64,000 nt of DNA, taken from the NCBI GenBank assembly GCA_003993805.1, contig RSEF01000031.1, forward strand, positions 59,053,886 through 59,117,885. The letters run 5' to 3'. Source of the stretch: Himantopus leucocephalus (Eukaryota; Chordata; Aves; Charadriiformes; Recurvirostridae). The translations under genes were made by a program, and so were the position numbers. This document shows positions 1 through 13,300 of the stretch, one piece after another (position 1 is the first letter of the stretch; each line of letters opens with the position of its first letter). The notes under the pieces were generated by a model that made no database searches, was not told the DNA's origin, and saw only the letters and a list, made by a program, of their open reading frames with translations.

Positions 1-1192
1 AGGACTAGGCATATTCAAAACAGCTTTTTTGACTATTTTCCCAGATTGTTGCATTTTGACATAATTGCTTGGGCAGGTCACTATGCATTTTTTCCTTATT
101 ATTTTTTGCTTGCTGATAGTAACAGTCTAAGCACTGGAACCTGGTGGTAGCTGGCTCTTAGGGGAAACGAACACAAATAAAACCAACCAAGATTTCTCTA
201 CTGGAAGAGAACAAACCTGAAGCAAGGCAAGAAAGTAACAGATACTTAGGCCCAAGTGTCAGAGATTGCCTGAAGTTTTATGTAAGTTTTCAGCCATTTC
301 ACAAGGGCTACTGACATATATTCCAAAGTTGCAGGAGTTTGTCCATTAGCTGCATATGATAATAGTGCTTTTTAGTCAGTAGAGAAGCTTTTAGCATATG
401 GACCTTGTCCTGCAGAAAATCTGTAATTGCCTAGTGTTTTCTTCTGGAGCAGTGCTATCACACTAGAAACGGACATCCACTCTTGAGACCACAACTCAAA
501 GTCCTGCTGCTTCTGCTTTGCAGTTGAGGACAGACTCAAGGATTAAGAAGGGAGATTGTGATACTGAAGTGGAAAGCAAGAGACACGGTAGAGAAGGAAC
601 ATGCTGCCCCTTCAAATTCAATGCCATGTAATTCTTAATGATAAGAATGAAAACTCAGAAACTCAAGAAACTCAGGAAACCTGAGCAAATTATTTAAATC
701 ACTACTACTGCATTTAAGTGCCTGGACTTAGGCACCAAATGTGGAATTTATCCATTTGTATACATGTATATTCATTTATATTATATGGATATATGTTATA
801 CATATTCTATATACAATACATATAGTTTATAATCACATCCAACTTTAAAAAACAACACTGAGGTTAGGGGATAAGGGACTGGGGTTTTCAAAATTTCACA
901 GGTTCTGTTTGGAAGCCTACTGAAAATGAGTGCCAGGTTCCTAAGCTACTTGGACACTTCTATGAATTCTGTCCTATATAACTCCACATCAAAGGCTGAA
1001 CTGAATTACATTAAAATGACAGTGAATTAGGTTTATTTTTAAAGGAGACTTGTCATGTTCTGAAAAAGCACAAATTTCATTTAGTGGTTTCTGTTATATT
1101 TTCCTTCTATGAAATTAGTTATCTGGGAAAAGAAAGAACAAGGTACATTTTTTTAAAAAGTATGTAAAAGGAAAGAGTATTTACTAACCTAC
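1..1192. other. Intronic sequence of SVEP1, left edge of window
   Basis: No further exon with a convincing acceptor, donor and SVEP1-like reading frame was found on the minus strand. The segment is AT-rich, with a TATAT/ATACAT-rich stretch at about 755-830. Nothing else is recognised. Confidence 0.7.
755..830. repeat. AT-rich alternating pyrimidine-purine tract
   Basis: This stretch is made almost entirely of TATA, ATAC and ATGT steps (GTATACATGTATATT and similar words), giving several short self-complementary words. It looks like a degenerate TA/CA microsatellite. It is intronic. Confidence 0.6.
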
Positions 1193-1314
1193 CATTTTAC
1201 CAAGGGCGCTCTGGAACGCATCAGTAAAGCTATTGAGAAGACTGTTGTCATCACATCGTGTTGCTTTGTAGAGCATCTCAAAGGATTTGAACCCATGGTT
1301 TGCAAAACGATTTA
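1193..1314 (-). CDS. SVEP1: SVEP1 exon: first exon of the linker between CCP4 and the following cysteine-rich repeats
   Basis: This 122-nt exon enters in phase 1 and leaves in phase 0. The acceptor is TTTTTCAG and the donor is AAAATG|GTAGGT. Protein reads [20 protein letters not shown], then [20 protein letters not shown] and M. It contains one Cys and is predicted mostly helical by composition. It matches the start of the SVEP1 segment that links CCP4 to the downstream ephrin-receptor-like and EGF repeats. I do not assign a named domain. The next exon is not visible in 1-1192 and must lie outside the window. Confidence 0.93.
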
Positions 1315-4300
1315 CTGAAAAACGTTGGAGAAATAAGATTTTTTCTGGTCAATGCAAGAATTTCAGAGCTCAAAGAAAGATCATTCAGGCTAAAGTTGGA
1401 ATGCACTAAGCTAAGAAGCATTGTCTTTAAATCAGCAACCTAAATTCCCAATGTTGCACACATGAAAATGGATCACAAATACCTCAGCCAATGCAGTCGA
1501 ATATGACCATTTGACAGGTATCAAATTTACTGGGGAAGCTAACAGACATTAAAAAAAGGTCTGTCATTTATCTATTTCAGCATTTTTTTAACAGAAGAAA
1601 CCTGTGAGCTGTCAACTAAACTCCATACTTACTTTCTACTGAGAAAGACACAATAAATATTAGAAGTCCTACTACTAATGCTGCTAGGCTAAATATGAAA
1701 AACTCTCATCCAGAATTTAAGCACATTGAAGTTTCTTAATGTCCAAGTTATGAACTTTGAATTGATAGATAGCTCTGAAACATCTCTCATTTGCTCATAG
1801 CTGAAACATTGCTCTCGTTTGCTGAAAGCAAGGAATCCAGTCTGATGGCACTGGATGCAACATGGTGCCAAGACTGGCTTCATATGTAGCTCTAATACAT
1901 CAATTATTAAAATGTCACCAAAGCTAAGAAATTCCACAGCTGAAGTTTTGCACGTGTGCATCTCAAAGAAAATACATACAGGCTTCTGATTTGGTGATAA
2001 TTAGATATGAAAGTGCAGCATGCACTGTGCATTTGGACAAATAAGTTGCAAACGCGGTTGAAATTCCTATTGAAAAGACACTGCTAGTGTTTGTAAACAA
2101 ACTGTTTCATGTACCAATTCAAAATAATGACAGACATTGCCTACTTTGCCATCTTCATTATTTTGTGATTCCCAGGATTCAACTTCACTACTATTTTTGT
2201 GTTCTAGACAGCTTCTGAAATAATACATTTAGGGACTTTCAGGCATTCTTTCACAATGTTTGTAACAATTTGGAGGCAGAGGACAAAGAAGATGTTACGA
2301 TTAAATAGAAGTCATAATTTCTAAAATTTTTTCATTTACTTCCTCATTAAACATAGTGTTTGATGAATTGCAGATTCATTTTAATAACAATAAGACTTAC
2401 AAGAGCAGCCAGGCCACTCTGGAGAATAAGGTGGCTTCCAGACACCATCCTTATATGCACAATAGTAGTTTTCACTTGATCCTTCTGAAAAGCTATAACC
2501 CTCTGCACAGTGCAATGTGCAATTAACTCCCGCTTCATCTGATGTGCATGTAAAATCACCATTCACAGGCTCAAAGGAGATTTCACAGGGGGAACCTATG
2601 AAAAATACAAAGATTTATATATTGACGAATGTGGTGAAGTAAGCAAGCACACAGGAAAACAGCACTGATTTCCAAACGTACCTAGTATCAACCTGATCTT
2701 GCCTCTGTTGAAGTCTGTGGAAGTATTATTTGTTACTTCCGTAAAGGCAGGATCAGGATACTGCTAAATTATTCTCAGACTCTGCCACTGGAATTTGAAA
2801 TCCAGAAATGTGTAGACTTAAAAAAAAATGTGATACATATAAGAAATTAAAAAAACTTAGAAAGGCAAGACCTGAACCCTTCTGTACTTCTTCAAAGGTA
2901 TATGCTCAAGCATGTACTTACTCAAATAATACAAAACATTAACCTAAGTCTTTACATGAACTTTCATACAATAAATTATAGTAAACTATATTACAGCTTG
3001 AATTCTGAAACTAAGCATTATCCATTCTACACTATTGCAACAACACATGGACTTGTCAGAATCATCTTAGGAGGAACTGACTGTAAAACCCCAGTTATGA
3101 TTTACTTTACAGGCCAATTGTGAAGGAGATTGTGAACATCTGAAAATATTACGTCACAAACACCAAACCACAAAAAGTCTGAGGTGGTGTAGAACTTGAA
3201 ATAATGCCAATTTTAAGCACTGGCTTGCTCTTGCTAAGATTTACAGCAAATCAGAAATTAGCACATCCATTTGCAACTTACCTTTTCTGAAAGCTATAAC
3301 AAAAATTACAGTCTGCATGATTTTCAATTCTCTCTTCACTAGCAGACTTTTTTATATAGATGTCCAACTGAGACATAGGCACCAGAGAGCAGAGATGAAG
3401 TAGAATTTTCATCCTTAATACTTTATCTTTAATACTTAATACTTTTATCTTTAACATTTTATCTGCCAAATTATTGTTTGACCTTTAAAGAAGAAACTGA
3501 ACTGGGGAAAAAGGTGTCTATGCAATAAACAGAAATGCACCCACATATCTACAGGTACAGACAGCTTCTAAAATCTAAAGAGTGTTCTAGTATCTGCTAC
3601 AATATTTGTAAGTCATTACAGAAATATTTCCATAAAGTTTTCCATTTTAACTACAGATTTGAAGTAAGACTTCAGTAAGACCTATTAATTCATTTTATGT
3701 GGTAACTGTCACTGAGAAAAAAGTGGATCCATTACTGTAAGTTTTACTGCTTAATGAATCATAATTTCAGTGCTTTTACACCTAATGTGAATTTATAGGA
3801 CCAAAATTCACTGCTGTGCTGCTTCAGTCTTAGAAAATTTATTCTTTGGTACTAACAAATACCCTGACTGCCTTCAAGTTACCCCAATATAAAATGGGAA
3901 TAACTAAAAGAAAAAGTGGAGACTAAATGAAAAAATGGACTAGCATTGCATCCTTTATGACATTCAGTTAAAACAAGGCCATACACTCTTGACCAGAAGA
4001 TTAAGACAACAAACCTTTGATGACAATGTGGATCTCACATGTCCTGTTATTGCCAGAGGGATCCACAGCTGTGTATTGAACTGTTGTCTCTCCTTTGGGA
4101 AAGAGATCTCCAGGGGCATGACTCCTAGTGACAGTCAGCGGAGCACCTAGAAGAGTTGAAAGATGACCTAAAACTTCAATAAGTGATAAGAGGGTTCCTC
4201 ACACCCAGCCTTGGCAAATGAAGAAGGAAACAGCAGCACATCTTCCAAATTATGTGTTCTTAAAAATAAATTAAAAAAAAATAAAAAAAATCCTAAACTC

Positions 4301-7300
4301 CAAGGGATCAAGGTTGAACAGGTTGGAGTTTCCATAGCCCTCCACTGTTGTGTGCATGTTTTGGGGTGCACTGTCTCACCTGAATTGTCTGAAAATTGTG
4401 GTTCTTCCCATGTTGCTGGGTACTCATTCTCTACTGCTTGCACGGGTGGTGGAGATCTGCATCTGTCAATTACAGGAGGTTCTGTATCTGCAGAATTTGA
4501 AGGAATGGCATGACATTAGCTTCCTGAACTGCTGCCATACTCAAATGAAATCTATAATCAGAAGAAGTCAATTAAACAGAAGTTTTAGGTTCACATCAGA
4601 AGATACAACAAAGTTAGATGCATGCTTGTAAGCTGCTGCAAGTGGCAGATGCTGAGGGAATGGACAAGACTAATTCTTCTGCTGAACTCATACTTTCTGC
4701 ATTCTGTTTGCTTTTTACAGAGCAAATCTTGATTAAGATGACTTAAAAAAAGGGTAGACAAGGTACTTGGGGATATGGTTTAGATGTGGTTTTGTCAGGT
4801 TAGGTTAATGGTTGGACTAGATGATCTGAAAGGTCCCTTCCAACCTTAACAATTCTATGATTCTATGATTCTATGCTGAATAATACAACTGTCTGACAGA
4901 AATACTTGCACAATGATTTGCATCAGCAATGTACAAGAACCTTGGAAATTTTTTGGAATCCTTCAGGAAGAAAAAAAAAGATATATATATTGAAGGCAAT
5001 AAGTGACAACACAATAAAACATTTAATCTATCAGTATGAGGAGAAATCTCAACATTCAGAACGAACAACAGAACAAAACACAACCCAGACTGAAGACCTG
5101 GGAGCAATGACTGCACACTATGCAAACTGTGATCCAAGATCAGCAGAGCATTTATGGAGTTGATATTACTCCTGGGCTTATACTTGCACATATGGGCCAC
5201 AGTGACTCATAGTCTCTTTCTGCACAAAATTAGAAGATTTCAACCATGACAGACTCTTCCCCAGTGATTTTTACCAGCACTTACCAATAACCTTGACACT
5301 GAATGTACAGCTTGCCTCATTGCCTGACTTATCAGCCGCTGTGTAAGTAATGGCAACTTCGCCAATTGGCAGAAGAAACGGTGGTATGAAAGCTGGGGTA
5401 ACGTGAACTGAGACCTTTTACAGGAAAACACTTGTTATTTAAAAAACAAAGCTGATTAGTAATCACAACAATCATGTTTCAAGGAATGGCCACAGAATAG
5501 TATTCTTCAATGTCAAACTTACTCATTCTTAATGCAAATGGCCTCTTCAAGTAATGAGGGTAGACTTTGCAACAGAGTGCTCTGCTCCCTTTCTCAAGAC
5601 TGCCTCCTTTATAGCAACAGGGATTTACTCAGTCAGGATTTGGACCCTGACCTGCTGCAGTTTACAGCACTGTGCATTAAGTAAACTTGACTGACCCTTG
5701 TCTGCCTCATGGCATTGAACATATGCTACACCAGCTCACAACCTGCTTTGCCTGCAGTTCAGCTATCCAGCTGCAATGGCAGCAGACCTGTGAGATGAGT
5801 GGGGCAGGCAGTTATGAGCTATAAGTACTTACATATCCAGTTTTAATCTACATATCTTTACGAGTCAATGGTCCATAGATGCTTCAAAACATTCTGGCAC
5901 AGCAAAGGAATTCTACATTTGGAGTAAATGACACTTACATGCTGTCTATGGCTCTTTCATATGGGTTAGAACTGCCTTGAGGAACTTCCTAAAAGAACTC
6001 TTAAGGCACTTGGTTTCTACAGTTCAATGAATGACCCTGTGTCAGCAGAGCTACAGTACCTGACCATGGCTATGCTACAGCAAAAATTATGAGAACTTAA
6101 AACCTCTGTTACTGGGATAGCTCACAGTCTCCAAGTGCAAAAAAATCCTGTGTTTGCAGCAAATTAAAAGCACACACAGAGTCACTGCTCCTCTGCTGAC
6201 TCACGATAAAGCATTCAGCTGCTGTAACTTGAGCATGTCTGAGCCTAAAGGGAATGTTACTCTTTACAAAACAGCTCTGGAGCAAGTTTTCCTTGTAAAT
6301 CCTTGTAATTTCCAGACCTCTGATACCCATAGTAGCCAAAGGCCCATGTCTGAACCTTGCCTTGGGTAGCAAAATGAGATTTTTCTTTCTCACTTGGGAA
6401 GCTGAAATGAGTTTTTACTTATGTAAACTTACTTTTACTTATGTGTGTTCTTGTTAGCCTTTTAGATTAATGAACTGGTTTACTTCCTTCTGAGAAGAGT
6501 TTATTAAACTTCTTCACATTCTAAGAGCTCATTTTTAAAGCAGCTGTCTCCATTTTATAAACAAGGGCACATTCTTTCTTTTGACTGCATAAATTAACCA
6601 TATGAGATTTTATGCACTTAAACACCATGCAGAGTGTCCTGTGACTGCATAACCCTAACCAAGACAGAAAATGCTGAGTTCTCAAGAAACAAACTTTTCA
6701 GGCTTTTCTTCTACTCCTGCTTATCAGAAGAAAGAAACTCTAGTGGTTCAAAAAATTAATTTGAAATAGCTAGCTACAGAAAGACTGCCTCCAGTCAAAT
6801 GTATAGATTTTAACTTGCCTCATCTCCAGAGTTATCCTCAGCTGTTGGTATTTGCCAGCTGATATTAGCAGAGTTATGATGTTCCAGAGTCTCAGTCTTA
6901 ATATTTTCTGGACAGTGGATCCGAGGAGCTTCAATATCTGATCCAGGAAGAGACAAAGTAGTTTTATATGTGGGATTATAGAAGTAAAAACTCTATAATG
7001 GTTAGGCTGCAACTTGTTATAACCACTGATTTTTGTGCTGCCTGGAACATAAATGCACATATTTTTGCAGACTTCCTGTCTCTGCCCCTTTTTAATTCTT
7101 GCCTACACACTCATACTTAAACAGTAAATTCTCCTGGGGAAGGGATTATTCTTTGCTGCATTTTTGTACATCACTTAGCATAATGCAACTCTGGTTTCTA
7201 CTTGCAACCATAAAACAAGGAATAAATACGACAGAATGAATTTGTTTCTCTTATTACTCATCCATTCATTAAACACATATACTCATTAAGAAGGAATGGC

Positions 7301-10300
7301 TTCTCCTTTCACTGCCCACACACATGACACATACAGATGTAAACACTTGTTTCTGATAATCAGTGACTTAAAAAAAAATGTATTTGTGACACAATGTATG
7401 TACTACGAACAAGACAGTAGTGATTCTCAGATTCCCTGGAGCATGGTGTGGAACTGACTTGAAAGAAACAATGGTAAGATTTCTGGCACCAGCTGCTGGA
7501 AATGTTTCCTAATAAGCTCCTGCTACAAGGTATTATGTAGGACAATTACAGTCTTCTTGTGACATATGTGACAATGCTGGATTGTTTCAAAGGCCTGGTG
7601 GTACAATACCAGTAACATCACCACCAACATTTAAGCTTTAAGTTTCTCTGGCAAACCTAAAGTACTTCTTTATTTCCCTGGCACAGGGCCTCCCAAAATA
7701 TTTGTGGTCAGGTTATTTTATTGCTGTAGTGTTGTTTGATAAATGTCCTCCAGATTCATGAGACAAGGACAACAGCATTCAGCTCTGAACTCATCTATGC
7801 CCAGGAGGCTTTACAACAACTCAGAACTGATATCACTTACAGTTTTATTACTAAATAGTTCCAGTAAAGACATAACTCAGGCAATTAAACCTCTGTAATT
7901 AAGAGTGCAAAGCAATAAATACAAATGATTTTGCCTTCCTCTGAACTCATTCCGATGAAAATTTTATTAGAAATGCACTCTTTTAAATAACTACCAGTTA
8001 TGGTTCACACTCCCCTGACCACAGCCTTCAGGCTGGGGCAAATTCCATTTAAAAGTGAAATTCTGTAAAAAGACTAATAAGTAAGTCATAAAGAAAAAGG
8101 CTATTTTGAACTGGCCAAATATGTTGGCAGCAAAATAGAGAGAGACAATAACAAGAATGAAAGCAATTGAAATGCAACTGTTCATTTTTACTAGAGAAGA
8201 ATAACTTTCAGAGTTTCTTGGTGCCTCTTATTTTAAGATTTTATGCACTGGTAATATCTAAAAGCTTGAATCCAAGCCATGCTGCTTTATCTCGATCCAA
8301 CCACTTCAGCTTGCAGCCTTGTGCTGGATCCCATCAAATATTAAAAACTGTGGTTTGGCACAGGTTTACACAGAGGATTCAGAAAAACAATATGGTACAT
8401 CACAGAGTGGGAAATAATATGTTTAAAGAGAGGGATCAAATCTTCCTGGCCATTACAGAGAAAAAAGTTCCCACCTCAGTTTCTGTAGTGACCTGGCATC
8501 ATGACTGCCATAACTGTTTTCTGTACTGTTCTTGCACCCAGTGTCTGTCGAGGGCCCCAGTTTGGGGTGGAAGCATTAGTTCTAGGAGCACAATAGTTCA
8601 TGAAGAGGTGAATAACATATTCCCAGACAAACTGCACTTTTGCTCGTATCCTCCTATAATCCAAAGCTAAACTCCTTCCAACCCGGTGTGCGTGTGTGTA
8701 AGGGAATAAATAACCTAACATTTCTGGAAGAGGTGGGTAAACGTGGCAGAACGTGCACATAACCATCTTCTGCCCATCTTTACACTCCGTGCACTTGTGT
8801 CAGCCAATTTTGGCCTTAACTCTTGTGTGCTGTTGCTTGGGGTGTGTCAACAGCCATAGTCAGTTCAAAGACAACTGAAATGAACCATCTCTCTATAGTC
8901 CCTGTATCAGCCAAGTTTACACAGCATTTACAGATTTGGTCTGACTACAGGGCTTACATAAACCTGTGCTAAACCAGTAATAGTATTATTATCATTGTTG
9001 TTTTACAAGAAATGTGGGTTCCACTTTGCCTATCTTTAAGCTAACAGCTTTCACTTCTACTTTGAAATTTCTAATTTACCTGCACATCAAGCCTTTTAGC
9101 TGGCAGCTTCCCAAAAACAGACTTGTGAGATGGATCCCAGGAAAGACAGTTGATGATGAGCACTGTAAGATGGCACTCAAGCAACCTCTGAATTCCACAT
9201 TTTCATTACAAACTACAAGTAAATCTGACAGCCAAGCTACAATGGTACAGGCAACACTTCTTACAGACTGTTTAAATCATGCTTTCCCCAGTTCAAACCT
9301 GTCCTCACTTAATTATTTGCTGTGTGCCTCCCTTCAATTCTGCACAGGTGTAAACAGAAATGATTTTGTGCCGGTCTCTACCTTTACACAGAGCCTCCTG
9401 GATGTTTGCACTCCATCTCCCAAATGAAATGCACCTTAGTTCTTCTCTAGCTCCAGACAAGACGAATCCTTGGGGACAGCTCAGCTGGCACACAGTCCCA
9501 GAAACAGCAGGCTCCAGCCCACATCTGGGAGGGAGAACTGTTACACCTGCTGGTTTCTGGAGGACTGGGCAACGCATTTCTACAAAAGACCAGTAGAACA
9601 TGTCTTTTAATTGACATACACAAAGTATACATTCAAACAAATCTGCTAATAAAGTCATATGGCAACGCTGCATGCGCTATGAGTGCATCAAAACAGTAAG
9701 ATCTGCTGAAGCTTTGTACTCCAGGGCTGACTGAAGTAAACAGCTCCCAGTATATCAGGTCATCTATTTTCTTGCTCATGCTTTTCAGAGGGACAGAAAC
9801 ACAGTATTTTTCATGTGGCTCCACTACAGCTTATTCTCTCTCTGTTTTTTGGGGTTTTTTTTCCTTTTTTTTTTTCCCTCTCCTTTTCAACTTCACCTTT
9901 CATGGTTGCTTTTAGCTGCATTCCCTTGCCTTCTATGGAAAACAGACCTTCATAGCAGTAGAGAAGTAACAGTCTTGTATCTGTTGCCTTCTACAGCTTT
10001 TAAACTGTGTTGAAATAAGAATGAGAGAAAACAAATGACACCCTGCCATAAGCTCACTGTAGATTAGGGACACGGCATGTGATTTTGCCTACCACACTCC
10101 AAACCGAATGAAACTGTACTTGGTCTTGACTGTGTTCAAACCCAGATGCAAAGACTATGGGTGACAGTAAGTGGCAGCTGACCACCTCTGTAAAGTCAGG
10201 ACGGGCCGATGGTTGCTTAAAGGCCTAAAATTGAAGTTTTGAACTATTTTATTACTAGAATTCACTACACATTCTGAAGACCATTTGCATCAAAGCGTAC

Positions 10301-13300
10301 TTCCAAAACCCACAGTGTCTGTAAACAGGTTCAATTGACACAAAAGCTTTGTTTCATTTTTGAGCTGTTGTTTTTACCATGTGAGGCAAAGAATGTTATT
10401 TTTAATTCAAATGTGGAGGCATTAACAAACAGGGCAAAAAGGGGTATCCCAGAAATGTAGTTCATAGACTTTCAGTAGTGTTTCTCACAACAGATAATAG
10501 AAAAACACACAAGAAAAATGTTTCATTATTTATAGCAAATGAGAAAACTTGTAACTCTTTAGCTCATCAGTGAAGAAAGCAGACAGGTCTTTAGACAAAG
10601 GGCACACAAAGAACAACCCAAACCAGCTACAGAAGGGAAAGCTCTGTTCATCTCTTAGCAATGGTTTAGTGACACAGAAGTGATTCACATTCAGAACGCT
10701 TCACATGCCTTTCCTCTTCTGTCCCAAAAAATGCAGCGAGTAACTGAAAACTGGTTCTTCTGCATGAAACAAAATTTAAAGAGTCTAAGTGTTCTAAGTA
10801 TTTCCTGCCCTTTAAACTCTCAATACCAAAATCATGTTTAAAGTCCCAGCAATTAAAAACTGCATTTCATTTAAACAGGATGCAAAGATCACAAACGTTA
10901 ACACGTTTGTGCACTTCAGGCAGACCCTGCTGGATAATGCAATGTAAAACAACTCCATCAGAAAAAAAACCTCAAACTCTAACTTTTGGTTGCTCACCAC
11001 AGGAAGGTAACTGACAAATAGCAAAAGTATCAGAAATTGGAAAAAACAACGTATGAAAAGACAAGCTAAAAGCATTAAAATTCATGCTTCTCAGGGAAGT
11101 AGAAGAAAGGCTATGAAAGGTGTAAGCATGAAAACCAGCGAAAACTGCAGCTTTTGGGGAAGTAGCAACACTCCTCCTGGTTGACATGCTTCCAATTATA
11201 CTAGCAAAATCCTAGTAGAGCGCAAGCCTGAAACATCTGATGAACATTCAGGATAACCTTTGGTATATGTAGCCCAAGCGTATCTCCTCTAAGTGAGACA
11301 GATTTTTACCAGAAAAAATACCTGTAATAGTGTCCTTAGCTTTTTTATCTGTACTCAATTCCAGAATTTGATCAAGCTGACCCATGAAATCTGGACTTCA
11401 TGAGTAGCAGAGCAATATCCATGATATTAGTCTTACGGATAGGGAAGTAATAGAGAGACAGGAAAAAAGTACTTCTAAGGAGATGGAAGAATCTGCTTTT
11501 GTCTGCAACTGCCTGTGATGAATCACAGCACTGTTATTACAATTCTTAACATCAAGAGGAACTTCAATATTGTAACAAAAGAAAAGATTACCAAGCAAAT
11601 CATGCCTCTTTCCTTCAACCCCTTTGCAAACACAGCGTTTCAGGGAAAGAATTGGCCAACTGCAACTAGAAGTGTGGAGGAGTACTTCTTTCAACACTAG
11701 GTGGCATCAACACCCCGGATGCCACCTGTATTTTCACCTTCCTTCACTAAACCTTGAACAAAGCAAGGAGAACAGTATCTTGCAAAATTAATTAATTTTA
11801 ACGTGCTGGATATTAATCTTTCTCTGGTGGGGAAGGAAACACAAGAACATGACTGCGGAAATATTTTTTTCAAATTGGACAAATGACAAAGCTTCCTTTT
11901 TCAGCAGATACTTTGTTTGTAAGCGATCTATAATATATGTAACCTACTCAAAAGTAACTCACTGCTAACAGCACCTTTCATGAAAAATATAAAAATTTAA
12001 AACATATGAAATAGCCAAACTTGCATTAAGTTCCAGTTTATTGGAAAAAGATGCATATAACAACAGAACTCACAGAAGTGATGGTAAACAATCCAGGCTA
12101 TACTATGATCCAGTGTCATTTATGGTTACAGATGGCTGTAGAACAGTCTCAGTGACCTAACTTTTAAATACGGTAAACTTTGCACTTATGTGCACTCAAA
12201 CTGATAAACATTCAGAAAAAGAGCTAGGAGAGTACCCCAAGGTCCAAGAAGTCTGTTTCAAGGTAAGAAACTGAACCCAATTCCACTTCATTTTTCTAAC
12301 AGAAGGGTAGGAAATGAATACATCAATTATAAGTGCGTAAATACAGCAGGATTTCTGGTATCTTTTATGTAGCAGATGATAAATAATAGTTAGGAGCTGT
12401 TCAGACTAAAAATAAACAGAGAATACCTCCATGATAATGATGGACATTCAAAAATGAGTACAAAGGGCAGTTTTTGAGGAGGACACGCTATTAATCTCCT
12501 GATTTTCATCCTTCCCTGAATAAAACTCCACACATCTATACTGAACAGGAATCTCAGCAAGCTTGTTCTAGACACCAGCCACAACAAGAAGCAGCAGAGA
12601 CGTTTTCCAGCTAACACTCTTCCCTGTGTGACAATCAAAGGTAACTTTTACACTAGATTTTCAGACTCAGCAAAAATAAGCTATTGCCATGGGTAATCCA
12701 GCAATGGAGGCAATATTACATGGCGTGAAGAAATCTTCTGATACAGAGTAGAGCTGGATTTTAATAATCAAAATGCTAAGCTAGGAAGGATGAATTTAAC
12801 TGAAGAATACAGTTAATCTTCCAATTATAATCTTCCAACAGGATTTCAGGGTCCCTTCCTTTTGAAGTTAATTGAAGTTTTTCCACTGACTTCAACAGAA
12901 GAAAGATTAGGATCTCTTAACGATCTCTCTTCATAAATTAATAGTTGTGGATTATTTTCATCATTTTAGAGAGCATATCTACAGTTATAAATTTATCCTT
13001 GTCTCACGCAAAGTCCACATTTTTAAGCCTGCAGTAAAACAGTAAAAAAAAAGCCACAGGTTCAAGCCAAGTCACCCTACTGGAATCACATTTACTGGAC
13101 TATTGGGGGTCGGACTAGATGTTTTCCAGAGGTCCCTTCCAACCCTGACCATTCTGTGATTCTGTGACCCAGGTGACATACTTCACCCTGACTTTAGTCA
13201 GCACTGGATCAGCTTCTGAATTGCTGTACTTCACACTTACACTTTTTTTCTGCACTCTACCCTTCAAAGTGTTTCAACTGTATTTCTTCCTCTTTCTAAG

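Larger units (their letters stand above)
1315..4014. other. Two SVEP1 introns (1315-2400 and 2596-4014)
   Basis: Apart from the CCP4 exon between them I see no coding sequence or interspersed element here. The second intron holds a small tandem duplication at 3414-3456. Short open frames in these introns have no recognisable domain. Confidence 0.65.

Noticed and set aside
6770..7060. A 96-codon minus-strand frame covering the HYR1 exon
   Set aside because: It is in the wrong frame. The true frame over 6819-6937 gives the HYR sequence and joins correctly to its neighbours.
8167..8670. A 167-codon plus-strand open frame in the CCP3-HYR1 intron
   Set aside because: No domain, no signal and no partner exons were recognised; composition is the same as surrounding intron.
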